A stretch of DNA of 7,025 nucleotides, from the NCBI GenBank assembly GCA_945787595.1, contig CALZJV010000371.1:1-7025 (forward strand), given 5' to 3'. Made by a program: the position numbers and the translations under genes. How positions within the stretch are numbered: the stretch's first letter is position 1; the number at the start of each line of letters is the position of its first letter. The notes under the pieces are model-generated. The model did no database searches and was not told where the DNA came from. It saw only the letters and a program-made list of their open reading frames with translations. Positions 1 to 5,683 of this stretch are shown in pieces. The DNA comes from an uncultured Desulfobacterales bacterium. GTDB taxonomy: Bacteria > Desulfobacterota > Desulfobacteria > Desulfobacterales > JAFDCJ01.

Positions 1-111
1 TATTTCACCATGAGGTACAGGCAAGGCCGGGAGCTGGTTATCTGTTCGGCGCCCTATCCTGGCGAAAAAAACTGGCAGCCTATTGCCAATGATTCAGTGA
101 GGGTTTGGTAA
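1..111 (+). CDS. 3' end of an upstream gene, unidentified (partial)
   Basis: Frame 1 is open from the left edge for 36 codons and ends at TAA 109-111, directly touching the ATG of the kinase gene. This TAA-ATG junction is typical of translationally coupled operon genes, and about 60% of third positions are G or C. The peptide has the pattern FTMRYRQGRELVICSAPYPG and finishes NDSVRVW. I do not recognise it. It does not resemble the usual C-termini of LysY/ArgC reductases, LysX/RimK ligases or LysK hydrolases, which would be the expected neighbours. Frame 3 is also open, from 3 to a TGA at 90-92, so the reading frame is not certain; frame 1 is preferred for the junction and the third-position composition. 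Confidence 0.45.
   Translation, partial: YFTMRYRQGRELVICSAPYPGEKNWQPIANDSVRVW
97..103 (+). promoter_or_regulatory. Ribosome binding site of the kinase gene
   Basis: GTGAGGG contains a GAGGG core ending eight bases before the ATG at 112. Together with the family-typical N-terminus MIIVKIGGG, this fixes the start codon. The site lies within the last codons of the preceding reading frame. Confidence 0.7.
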
Positions 112-903
112 ATGATCATCGTTAAAATCGGCGGCGGGAAAAAAATAAATATAGCAGGAATTATTAAAGACCTGGCCGCTATCGATGAGCAGTACGTCAT
201 CGTGCACGGTGCCAACGCCCTGCGTGATAAACTGGCCGAAGACCTGGGGCAGCCCAAACAGGTGCTCACCTCGGTCAAAGGATATTCCAGTGTCTATTCC
301 GACGAAAAACTCCTCGACGTCATGATGATGGCCTACGCGGGGTTGCGAAATAAGCGGATCGTCGAGCTGTGTCAGCGGCACGGCATCAATGCGGTCGGCC
401 TCAGCGGACTGGACGGCCAGATGGTCCGGGGTAAGCGCAACAAGGGAATTCGGGTTTATCAGGGCAAGAAGCAGAAGATCGTGAGAGATTTCTCCGGCAA
501 GCCCCAGTCGATAAATGCACCATTGTTATATCTGCTGCTGGAAAATGGCTATGTCCCCGTGTTGACAGTCCCGATCATTGATGAGAACAATGCGGCCATC
601 AACACTGAAAACGATGATGTCGTCAGGGTATTGCAAAAAGCCCTTAAGGCGGACACGGTCATCAATCTGATTGAAGCGCCGGGTTTTCTTGAAAACAAGG
701 ATGATGCCAATTCCTTGATAAAAAAAATAGCCGCCTCAGATCTGGCAGCACGGGAAAAGCAGGTCGAAGGCCGTATGAAACGCAAGATGCTAGCAGTCAA
801 AAAACTCTTTGAACAAGGCGCCAGCCGGATCATCATCAGCGACGGTCGTTCCGATCATCCGGTAATCGATGCCTTGGCCGGCAATGGAACGGTGATCGCA
901 TGA
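112..903 (+). CDS. lysZ: LysZ-type amino-acid kinase, probable [LysW]-aminoadipate/glutamate kinase
   Basis: A 263-residue member of the amino-acid kinase family (ArgB/LysZ group), a soluble enzyme that phosphorylates the side-chain carboxylate of glutamate or aminoadipate. The length and the motifs GLSGLDG (96-102), AINTENDD (162-169), GRMKRK (220-225) and the C-terminal SDGRSDHPV...GNGT match LysZ enzymes, which act on substrate attached to the carrier protein LysW. The expected catalytic residues are present: K5 in VKIGGG, D168, and K225 in GRMKRK. Two positions differ from the Thermus LysZ pattern as I remember it. The HGGS loop reads HGAN (32-35), and the arginine of the GxxSR segment, equivalent to the substrate-binding arginine of ArgB, is V61. 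Substrate is therefore uncertain: aminoadipate, glutamate or another acid. It is sandwiched between a TAA-ATG junction upstream and an ATGA overlap with the aminotransferase gene downstream, so all three are probably co-translated. Acetylglutamate kinase (argB) is the main alternative. Confidence 0.8.
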   Translation: MIIVKIGGGKKINIAGIIKDLAAIDEQYVIVHGANALRDKLAEDLGQPKQVLTSVKGYSSVYSDEKLLDVMMMAYAGLRNKRIVELCQRHGINAVGLSGLDGQMVRGKRNKGIRVYQGKKQKIVRDFSGKPQSINAPLLYLLLENGYVPVLTVPIIDENNAAINTENDDVVRVLQKALKADTVINLIEAPGFLENKDDANSLIKKIAASDLAAREKQVEGRMKRKMLAVKKLFEQGASRIIISDGRSDHPVIDALAGNGTVIA

Positions 904-2051
904 ATACAAAAATGCTGGAACAGACATATGAACTTTCGGTGTACGCGCGTCGCGATATAGTTCTCGTCAGCGGCAAAGGGGCCCGGCTGTATGACGAGGA
1001 AGACCGGGAATACATCGACTGCGCCTCCAATGTAGGCGTTTCAAACATCGGTCACGGCAATGAGGCCGTCGCGAAAGCTATATATGAACAATACCTGGCA
1101 CTGGGCAATTGTTACAGCATGTTCTACAACCCGGTACGTGCCCGCTTGGCAGAAAAACTGGCCAAGCTGGCCCCCGCAAACCTCAACCGGGTTTTCTTCT
1201 GCAATTCCGGTGCGGAGGCCATTGAAGGAGCACTCAAATTCGCCAGATCCACAACCGGCAGGCAGGAGATTATTGCAGCCATGCGGGGTTTCCACGGCAA
1301 AACCATGGGTGCCCTGGCCGCCACCTGGGGGCCCGAATACCAAAAACCATTTGCCCCCATGATGCCGGGGCTGAAGCACGTGCCTTTCAACAATTTCGCA
1401 AAGCTTGAAACGGCCCTCAGCGAAGAGACTGCCGCCGTCCTGCTGGAAATTATCCAGGGTGAAGGCGGCGTCAGAGTCGGTGATAAAGACTATTTCCGGC
1501 AGGTCCGGGAACTCTGCAATTCTATGGGTGTTTTGCTGATCATCGACGAGGTCCAAACCGGTTTCGGCCGGACGGGTGCCATGTTCGCCTGTGAGCAGTT
1601 TGTGACCCCCGACATGCTCTGCCTGGCAAAATCACTGGCCGGGGGTATACCGATGGGGGCGGTACTTTGCAGCGACCGCATTAAAGTGCCGGTCAAAAGC
1701 CATACCTCCACTTTCGGCGGCAATCCCACTGCCTGTGCAGCAGCCCTTGCCTCCCTGGAAGTGATCGAAAAAGAGGGGCTGATCGAAAATGCAGAAACAC
1801 TGGGGGATTACCTCATAGAGCAACTCAGAGGCATTCAGAGCAAAAAGATCCGAGACGTCCGGGGTCTCGGTCTGATGATCGGCATCGAGCTCAAAGAGAA
1901 GGCCGGACCCTATGTTCAGCGGCTCATGGAAAAAGGGGTGATTGCGCTTTTGGCCGGTGCGACTGTCATGCGGCTGCTGCCCCCTCTAGTGATCTCGAGG
2001 GAGGACATCGATACCGTCGTGTCGGCTCTTGAAGAGATACTATCGACTTAA
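900..2051 (+). CDS. lysJ: LysJ/ArgD-type aminotransferase, probable [LysW]-aminoadipate (or glutamate) semialdehyde transaminase
   Basis: A 383-residue class-III PLP-dependent aminotransferase of normal length. Visible landmarks are the cofactor-phosphate loop NSGAEA (about 102-107), the MRGFHGKTMG segment, the catalytic-site IIDEVQTGFGRTG with D216 that contacts the pyridine ring, and the Schiff-base lysine K244 in LAKSLAGGIPMG. TFGGNP and RGLGLMIGIELKEKA follow near the C-terminus. The phrases LNRVF, NSGxEA, MRGFxGxTMG and GLMxGxELKEKAxPY are close to Thermus LysJ, and FYNPVR resembles its PTPMR segment. It would convert a semialdehyde to the amino group (glutamate as donor), turning carrier-bound aminoadipate semialdehyde into carrier-bound lysine, or the five-carbon equivalent into ornithine. 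Its ATG overlaps the kinase stop as ATGA and has only a weak ribosome site of its own, so translation is likely coupled. Acetylornithine aminotransferase (argD) is the alternative annotation; the LysZ-like partner favours LysJ. Confidence 0.8.
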   Translation: MNTKMLEQTYELSVYARRDIVLVSGKGARLYDEEDREYIDCASNVGVSNIGHGNEAVAKAIYEQYLALGNCYSMFYNPVRARLAEKLAKLAPANLNRVFFCNSGAEAIEGALKFARSTTGRQEIIAAMRGFHGKTMGALAATWGPEYQKPFAPMMPGLKHVPFNNFAKLETALSEETAAVLLEIIQGEGGVRVGDKDYFRQVRELCNSMGVLLIIDEVQTGFGRTGAMFACEQFVTPDMLCLAKSLAGGIPMGAVLCSDRIKVPVKSHTSTFGGNPTACAAALASLEVIEKEGLIENAETLGDYLIEQLRGIQSKKIRDVRGLGLMIGIELKEKAGPYVQRLMEKGVIALLAGATVMRLLPPLVISREDIDTVVSALEEILST

Positions 2052-2127
2052 GGTGATGAAAATCACTCATTACGTGGCTTTAACTTTCATCCAGTTTTTA
2101 TTCCGTTAAATCAGCCTTTAGGAGTAA

Positions 2128-2248
2128 TTTTGGATTGTGGATTTTGGATTGTGGATTTCTTGTGTCGCTTTGCTCTATCATTTTTATTAAATTGAACCGC
2201 CGGAGGCGGACCTTAAATCCAAATTCTAAAATCCCAAATCCCAAATCT
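2128..2248. repeat. Imperfect inverted repeat built from 7-bp units
   Basis: The left arm is two perfect tandem copies of the 14-mer TTTTGGATTGTGGA (2128-2141 and 2142-2155), each made of two related heptamers (TTTGGAT and TGTGGAT). The right arm (about 2215-2248) is a run of heptamers resembling AAATCCC. Hand alignment of the right arm with the reverse complement of the left gives 25 matches in 31 positions. Transcribed, it could fold as a long imperfect stem closing a loop of about 56 bases. The inner loop holds a separate GC hairpin. Confidence 0.7.
2197..2209. repeat. Small GC hairpin inside the inverted repeat
   Basis: CCGCC and GGCGG form a perfect 5-bp stem with a GGA loop. There is no T-run after it, so a terminator role is not supported. 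A related arrangement (GTCCGCC at 5563-5569 with GCGGTTC at 5583-5589) lies inverted downstream of the SNF2 gene. Confidence 0.55.
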
Positions 2249-2349
2249 ATGAGGATTAAAAGTGGGATGAATTATTAAAGGTAACATTGCGAAAGAAGAC
2301 ATAATTTTAATCAGCCCACTATCGACCTAAACAGACGCCGATTTTATTT

Positions 2350-2384
2350 ATCCAGCATCCAGTATCGAGCATCCAGCATCCGTC
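2350..2384 (+). repeat. Five-unit heptanucleotide tandem array
   Basis: Five consecutive 7-bp units follow the consensus ATCCAGC: two are exact (2350-2356, 2371-2377) and three vary (ATCCAGT 2357-2363, ATCGAGC 2364-2370, ATCCGTC 2378-2384). The array ends three bases before the ATG of the SNF2 gene and occupies the place where a ribosome binding site would be. Confidence 0.85.
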
Positions 2385-2387
2385 ACC

Positions 2388-5300
2388 ATGCCAAGAAAAT
2401 CACGCAAAAAAAACACCGCAAATAAATCCGCCCCGTCAAGAAAAAGAACCTTCTTGCCGCAAATATCGGAAAGTGATCTGACGCGTTTCGAATTTCATCG
2501 TCAGGCCCTGGCGCTAATGCCGGATCCAGAGGACCCGGATCCCGGTGTCGCCGTCATGGTAGACGATGAGGAAGCGACCTTGGATTTTTTAAATTGCAAT
2601 TGCACCGAATCCCGCCAAAAGACATGTGCCCACATCAAGCTGCTGGAAGCGGTATACCGGTTCAACCAATCAATACTCGGGAATTACGGTCTGGAGCAGG
2701 ATTTCAGGGAAAGCATCTGGTACCAGATAGGCACAGCCTTTGCGGACGGCTCCGGTGATACACCCCAAACGGTGAGATCGCAGCCTGTTTCCGAAAATGG
2801 GCAAAACGTCTTAAAGGTTTATGGCGCGCTGGATGAAGAACTGCTCACCTATATTTCAGCCGGCTCGGATCGTTTGCGATTTGAAGATCGCTGTGTCGTT
2901 GCCGGGGAAAATGGCGACATCCCCTCCCGGGCTGAGATTCTGGCAGAACTGATGCTTTGGACCCTGACCGAAAACGAACACAAGATGTCCGAAAGGGGGT
3001 TTAAAACCCGCAGACAGGCTCTGCAGGAAAAATTCTGGTACAGGCTGGCTTACCACGCTTACCGGGAGCTGGGTACGCATAATTTCACCGTAAATAGCGA
3101 GATTGATGCAGCCCAGGGCACATTTTTGCTGACAACGCAAAATTTTAAGGGTGAGCCGGTTTTTCAACTGGCAGTGCCGCGTCAAAAGGTTAAAGTATTG
3201 CTTGAAGATCTGAAACATTTTGAACCCCAATATCAGGGCATGGAAATTCATCCGCTTCCTCTCATCACTGTATTCAAAATATCACGAACCCGCAGCCGCA
3301 AACTGGCGCTCGAGATTACGCCGAGCATTCAGCTTACCTTACCAAACGGTGAAATCCGTTTGTGGGATGAAGTCTTGGTGCAGAAATTTCGCTACGGCGA
3401 TCTCATTTACCTTGCCGAACCGGGCATTCTGGCCGAACACCGAGAACCCCGTCGAAGCCCCGTAGGTTTCGGTTCTCTGGAATCCGGTAAAATCATCATC
3501 ACAAAAGAGGAAATCCCGGCTTTCCTGGACGCCTTCGGTGCAGATTTCACCAAGGGACCTTTTTTAGCGGACGCCACGGTCAAGGCGCTCAACATATTCA
3601 AGCGCCCGCAACGGATCAACATCAATCCCCGGACCCTGGAGCGGGACTGGTGCTGGCTGTCGGTGGCCTATGGTTTCGGCAATTCAAGTTTGTCGCTGTC
3701 TAAAATCCTGCAGGCCAAGGCCGAAGGCCGGCGTTATATTGAAATCCCGGACGGCTGGATGGACGCACAGTCGCCTGAACTCGAAGGGCTGGAAGTCCTG
3801 CTTGAATCCGGGCAAGCCGCTGGGCATGGGGTTAAAGAAGACCGCATAAAAATATCGCGCCTGGAATTGCTGCGCCTTCAGGCGGCGGCGGCCCAGGAGC
3901 TGATCATAGAAGGCCACAAATCTCTGGTCAACCGCCTGGACCGGTTGCTGAATTTTAAGCCTTGCACCCCGTTTCCTGAAATCAAAGGGATGGTATCGAA
4001 GTTGCGTACCTATCAGCAACTCGGCTCCGAATGGATCTCCTTTTTATATGAAAACGGTTTCGGAGGGTTGCTCTGTGACGACATGGGACTTGGCAAAACC
4101 CACGAAGTCATGGCTTTTATGCTATATCTGCGCAAACACCGCAAAATCAAAAGACCGTTTCTGGTGGTCTGTCCCACCACGGTTTTGAGCCACTGGAACG
4201 ATAAAATCAGAGATTATGCGCCCGGTCTGAAAGCGATCATCTACCACGGGGGACAGCGGGACTTCACCAGTGCCCTTAAAACCGGTGATGTGCTGCTGAC
4301 TTCCTATGGAATTTTGCGCCGAGATATCCGTGCATTGAAAAAACGGACTTTCGGTCTGGTAGTCTTTGATGAAATCCAGCATATAAAAAACCGTCTCACC
4401 CAATCTTATGTCGCTGCCATCCGGATTCGTGCGCGCATGAAACTGGGTCTGACAGGCACGCCCATTGAAAACACCTTGGGTGAACTCAAGACTTTGATGG
4501 ATCTAGTGATCCCCGGCTATCTGGGCCGGGATGAAACGTTTATGACCCGCTATGTCAACCCCATTGAACAAAACCTGAAAAGCCCCCGCCGCCGGGAGTT
4601 GAGCCGTTTAATCTCACCATTTACCCTGCGCCGCCTGAAAGCGACGGTGCTCAGCGAGCTGCCGCCTAAAATCGAAGACATCCGCACCTGCCGCCTGAGT
4701 GAGGATCAGGTAAAGCTCTACCGCGATGCCGTTGCCAACCGGGGCCATGAATTGATTCAGCTATTAAAAAAACGTAAAGAGTCCGTGCCTTACATGCACA
4801 TATTTGCCCTGCTCACTCTGCTCAAGCAAATTTGCAACCACCCGGCCACGGTAGAAACCAACGGCAAAAATCACGACCAATTCCAGTCGGGGAAATGGGA
4901 GCTTTTCAAGGAGCTTCTGGCCGAATCTCTTGACAGCGGGCAGAAGGTGGTGGTCTACAGCCAGTATCTTAAAATGATCCGTATCATGGAAAAGCATCTG
5001 GTCCAAAACGAGGTGGACTTCGCGACCTTGACCGGCGCCAGCCGTAATCGTGGTAAAATCATCGATCGGTTCAACCACGATCCCGCCTGCCGGGTATTCG
5101 TCGGCAGTCTGAAGGCCGGCGGCACCGGCATTGATTTGGTGGCTGCTTCGGTTGTCATCCACTATGATCGCTGGTGGAATGCGGCCCGGGAAGACCAGGC
5201 CACCGATCGCGTCCACCGCATCGGCCAGAAACGCGGGGTTCAGGTTTTCAAGCTCGTCACGGAAGGCACCCTCGAAGAAAAAATCTCAGCCATCATTGAA

Positions 5301-5408
5301 AGGAAGAAAAACCTCATGAACGGTGTCGTTAAGGAAGATGATCCGGGACTGTTGAAGACGTTTTCCAGAAAGCAGTTGATCGAGTTACTGGCTGTTCCTG
5401 AATCCTAA
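2388..5408 (+). CDS. SNF2-family ATPase/helicase with N-terminal SWIM zinc finger
   Basis: A 1006-residue cytoplasmic DNA- or nucleoprotein-remodelling ATPase of the bacterial SNF2 (HepA/RapA-like) superfamily 2 group. Residues 1-25 are strongly basic. A SWIM zinc finger follows (C70, C72, C80, H82; CxCx7CxH), then about 440 residues resembling the bacterial SNF2-associated region. The two-lobe motor starts near LRTYQQ (539-544). Motifs are I DDMGLGKT (K570), Ia VVCPTT (593-598), II DEIQH (661-665), III LTGTPIEN (688-695), IV VVVYSQY (854-860), V KAGGTGIDL (909-917) and VI QATDRVHRIGQ (937-947). Motif II has isoleucine where DEAH or DEAQ is usual; otherwise the motor appears intact. ATP-dependent translocation on DNA is expected for the family; the actual target is unknown. 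The ATG at 2388 is the only good start: an in-frame TAA lies at 2328-2330, no other ATG lies between, and no ribosome site is visible. The neighbours are metabolic genes and give no functional hint. Confidence 0.93.
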   Translation: MPRKSRKKNTANKSAPSRKRTFLPQISESDLTRFEFHRQALALMPDPEDPDPGVAVMVDDEEATLDFLNCNCTESRQKTCAHIKLLEAVYRFNQSILGNYGLEQDFRESIWYQIGTAFADGSGDTPQTVRSQPVSENGQNVLKVYGALDEELLTYISAGSDRLRFEDRCVVAGENGDIPSRAEILAELMLWTLTENEHKMSERGFKTRRQALQEKFWYRLAYHAYRELGTHNFTVNSEIDAAQGTFLLTTQNFKGEPVFQLAVPRQKVKVLLEDLKHFEPQYQGMEIHPLPLITVFKISRTRSRKLALEITPSIQLTLPNGEIRLWDEVLVQKFRYGDLIYLAEPGILAEHREPRRSPVGFGSLESGKIIITKEEIPAFLDAFGADFTKGPFLADATVKALNIFKRPQRININPRTLERDWCWLSVAYGFGNSSLSLSKILQAKAEGRRYIEIPDGWMDAQSPELEGLEVLLESGQAAGHGVKEDRIKISRLELLRLQAAAAQELIIEGHKSLVNRLDRLLNFKPCTPFPEIKGMVSKLRTYQQLGSEWISFLYENGFGGLLCDDMGLGKTHEVMAFMLYLRKHRKIKRPFLVVCPTTVLSHWNDKIRDYAPGLKAIIYHGGQRDFTSALKTGDVLLTSYGILRRDIRALKKRTFGLVVFDEIQHIKNRLTQSYVAAIRIRARMKLGLTGTPIENTLGELKTLMDLVIPGYLGRDETFMTRYVNPIEQNLKSPRRRELSRLISPFTLRRLKATVLSELPPKIEDIRTCRLSEDQVKLYRDAVANRGHELIQLLKKRKESVPYMHIFALLTLLKQICNHPATVETNGKNHDQFQSGKWELFKELLAESLDSGQKVVVYSQYLKMIRIMEKHLVQNEVDFATLTGASRNRGKIIDRFNHDPACRVFVGSLKAGGTGIDLVAASVVIHYDRWWNAAREDQATDRVHRIGQKRGVQVFKLVTEGTLEEKISAIIERKKNLMNGVVKEDDPGLLKTFSRKQLIELLAVPES

Positions 5409-5432
5409 TCCGGATAAACCGGAAAAGCGGCC

Positions 5433-5453
5433 ACAAAGGCACGAGGATACGAA
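5433..5453 (+). repeat. Degenerate 7-bp repeat (ACAAAGG-like)
   Basis: Three consecutive heptamers, ACAAAGG (5433), CACGAGG (5440) and ATACGAA (5447), share a spaced pattern of A/C-G-A residues. It looks like a decayed short tandem repeat of the kind seen in repeat-rich spacers; three imperfect units are weak evidence. Confidence 0.45.
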
Positions 5454-5474
5454 GAAAAGTCGAATAGCGAAGGA

Positions 5475-5507
5475 ATGTATACTGTCTATTTTATTAGAAA
5501 TCAATGA
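5475..5507 (+). pseudogene. Possible ten-codon relic of a GIY-YIG nuclease gene
   Basis: An ATG at 5475, preceded by AAGGA at 5470-5474, opens a frame reading MYTVYFIRNQ before TGA at 5505-5507. The pattern M-Y-x-V-Y-x-[IL]-[RK] is the typical first strand of small GIY-YIG endonucleases. Nothing after the stop resembles the rest of such a protein in any frame I checked; repeat-like sequence begins there instead. It is therefore read as the 5' stub of a disrupted gene. Ten residues cannot prove homology, and chance resemblance remains quite possible. Confidence 0.3.
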
Positions 5508-5600
5508 GCGACACGCGGCGCAAGCGCCTGCGCTGCGCGAGAGAAACCATCCTTCGAAACTTGTCCGCCTTTGGAGGATTCCGCGGTTCGATATTCAATC
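5507..5600 (-). repeat. Repeat module with GC-rich hairpin, partly shared with the upstream spacer
   Basis: AGCGACAC (5507-5514) is the exact reverse complement of GTGTCGCT at 2162-2169. GTCCGCC (5563-5569) and GCGGTTC (5583-5589) are reverse complements of the outer parts of the GAACCGC...GGCGGAC module at 2194-2211. Between them lies a strong hairpin: GCGC-A-AGCGC (5518-5527), CT loop, GCGCT-GCGC (5530-5538), nine pairs with one bulged A. On the minus strand the right end reads as two heptamers, GATTGAA and TATCGAA. The order of the shared modules differs between the two spacers, so this is a related mosaic, not a simple copy. Confidence 0.5.
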
Positions 5601-5616
5601 TTAAAGTAATTCAACA

Positions 5617-5645
5617 TTGACAAATATAACTGCCTTGGCTATTTG
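5617..5645 (+). promoter_or_regulatory. Possible sigma-70 promoter of the acyl-CoA dehydrogenase gene
   Basis: A perfect -35 box TTGACA (5617-5622) is followed after 17 bases by TATTTG (5640-5645), a poor -10 match with three of six bases. It lies about 40 bases before the start codon, a sensible position for the leader. The -35 is strong evidence, the -10 weak. Confidence 0.4.
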
Positions 5646-5667
5646 GAATACCGTGATCATAAAGAAC

Positions 5668-5672
5668 AGGAG
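5668..5672 (+). promoter_or_regulatory. Ribosome binding site that supports a TTG start
   Basis: AGGAG ends 11 bases before the TTG at 5684. It is 29 bases from the next in-frame ATG (5702), too far to serve it, so the site argues for the TTG as the start codon. Confidence 0.65.
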
Positions 5673-5683
5673 AAAGAAACAGT

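Larger units (their letters stand above)
2052..2387. other. Gene-free spacer with repeats
   Basis: No coding region is supported in these 336 bases. Immediately after the aminotransferase stop, a small hairpin (GTGAT 2053-2057, GAAA loop, ATCAC 2062-2066) is present but lacks a following T-run, so it is not a convincing terminator. The heptad inverted repeat and the 7-bp tandem array are listed separately. A further weak inverted pair, AGTGGG 2261-2266 with CCCACT 2315-2320, encloses AT-rich sequence. I see no confident sigma-70 promoter for the SNF2 gene. Confidence 0.6.
5409..5616. other. Gene-poor spacer with repeat fragments
   Basis: No intact gene is supported. A 5-bp hairpin (TCCGG 5409-5413, CCGGA 5419-5423) follows the SNF2 stop without a T-run. 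The rest consists of degenerate 7-bp repeats, a possible gene relic, a GC-rich hairpin and modules shared in inverted orientation with the upstream spacer, described separately. Confidence 0.6.

Noticed and set aside
1041..1556. Long minus-strand open frame inside the aminotransferase gene
   Set aside because: It lies wholly opposite a clearly conserved enzyme, resembles no family I know, and is explained by the codon bias of the sense gene.
2128..2384. CRISPR array
   Set aside because: The repeat units are 7 or 14 bp and directly tandem or inverted, with no unique spacers of regular length and no cas genes.
4764..5216. 150-codon minus-strand open frame inside the SNF2 gene
   Set aside because: It is opposite the conserved helicase C-terminal motifs and has no recognisable protein features.
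2388..5408. Part of a defence system such as DISARM
   Set aside because: SNF2 helicases occur in such systems, but no methylase, nuclease or DUF1998-type partner is adjacent; the neighbours are metabolic genes.
5409..5423. Rho-independent terminator after the SNF2 gene
   Set aside because: The stem is only 5 bp and is followed by AAAAG, not by a run of T.
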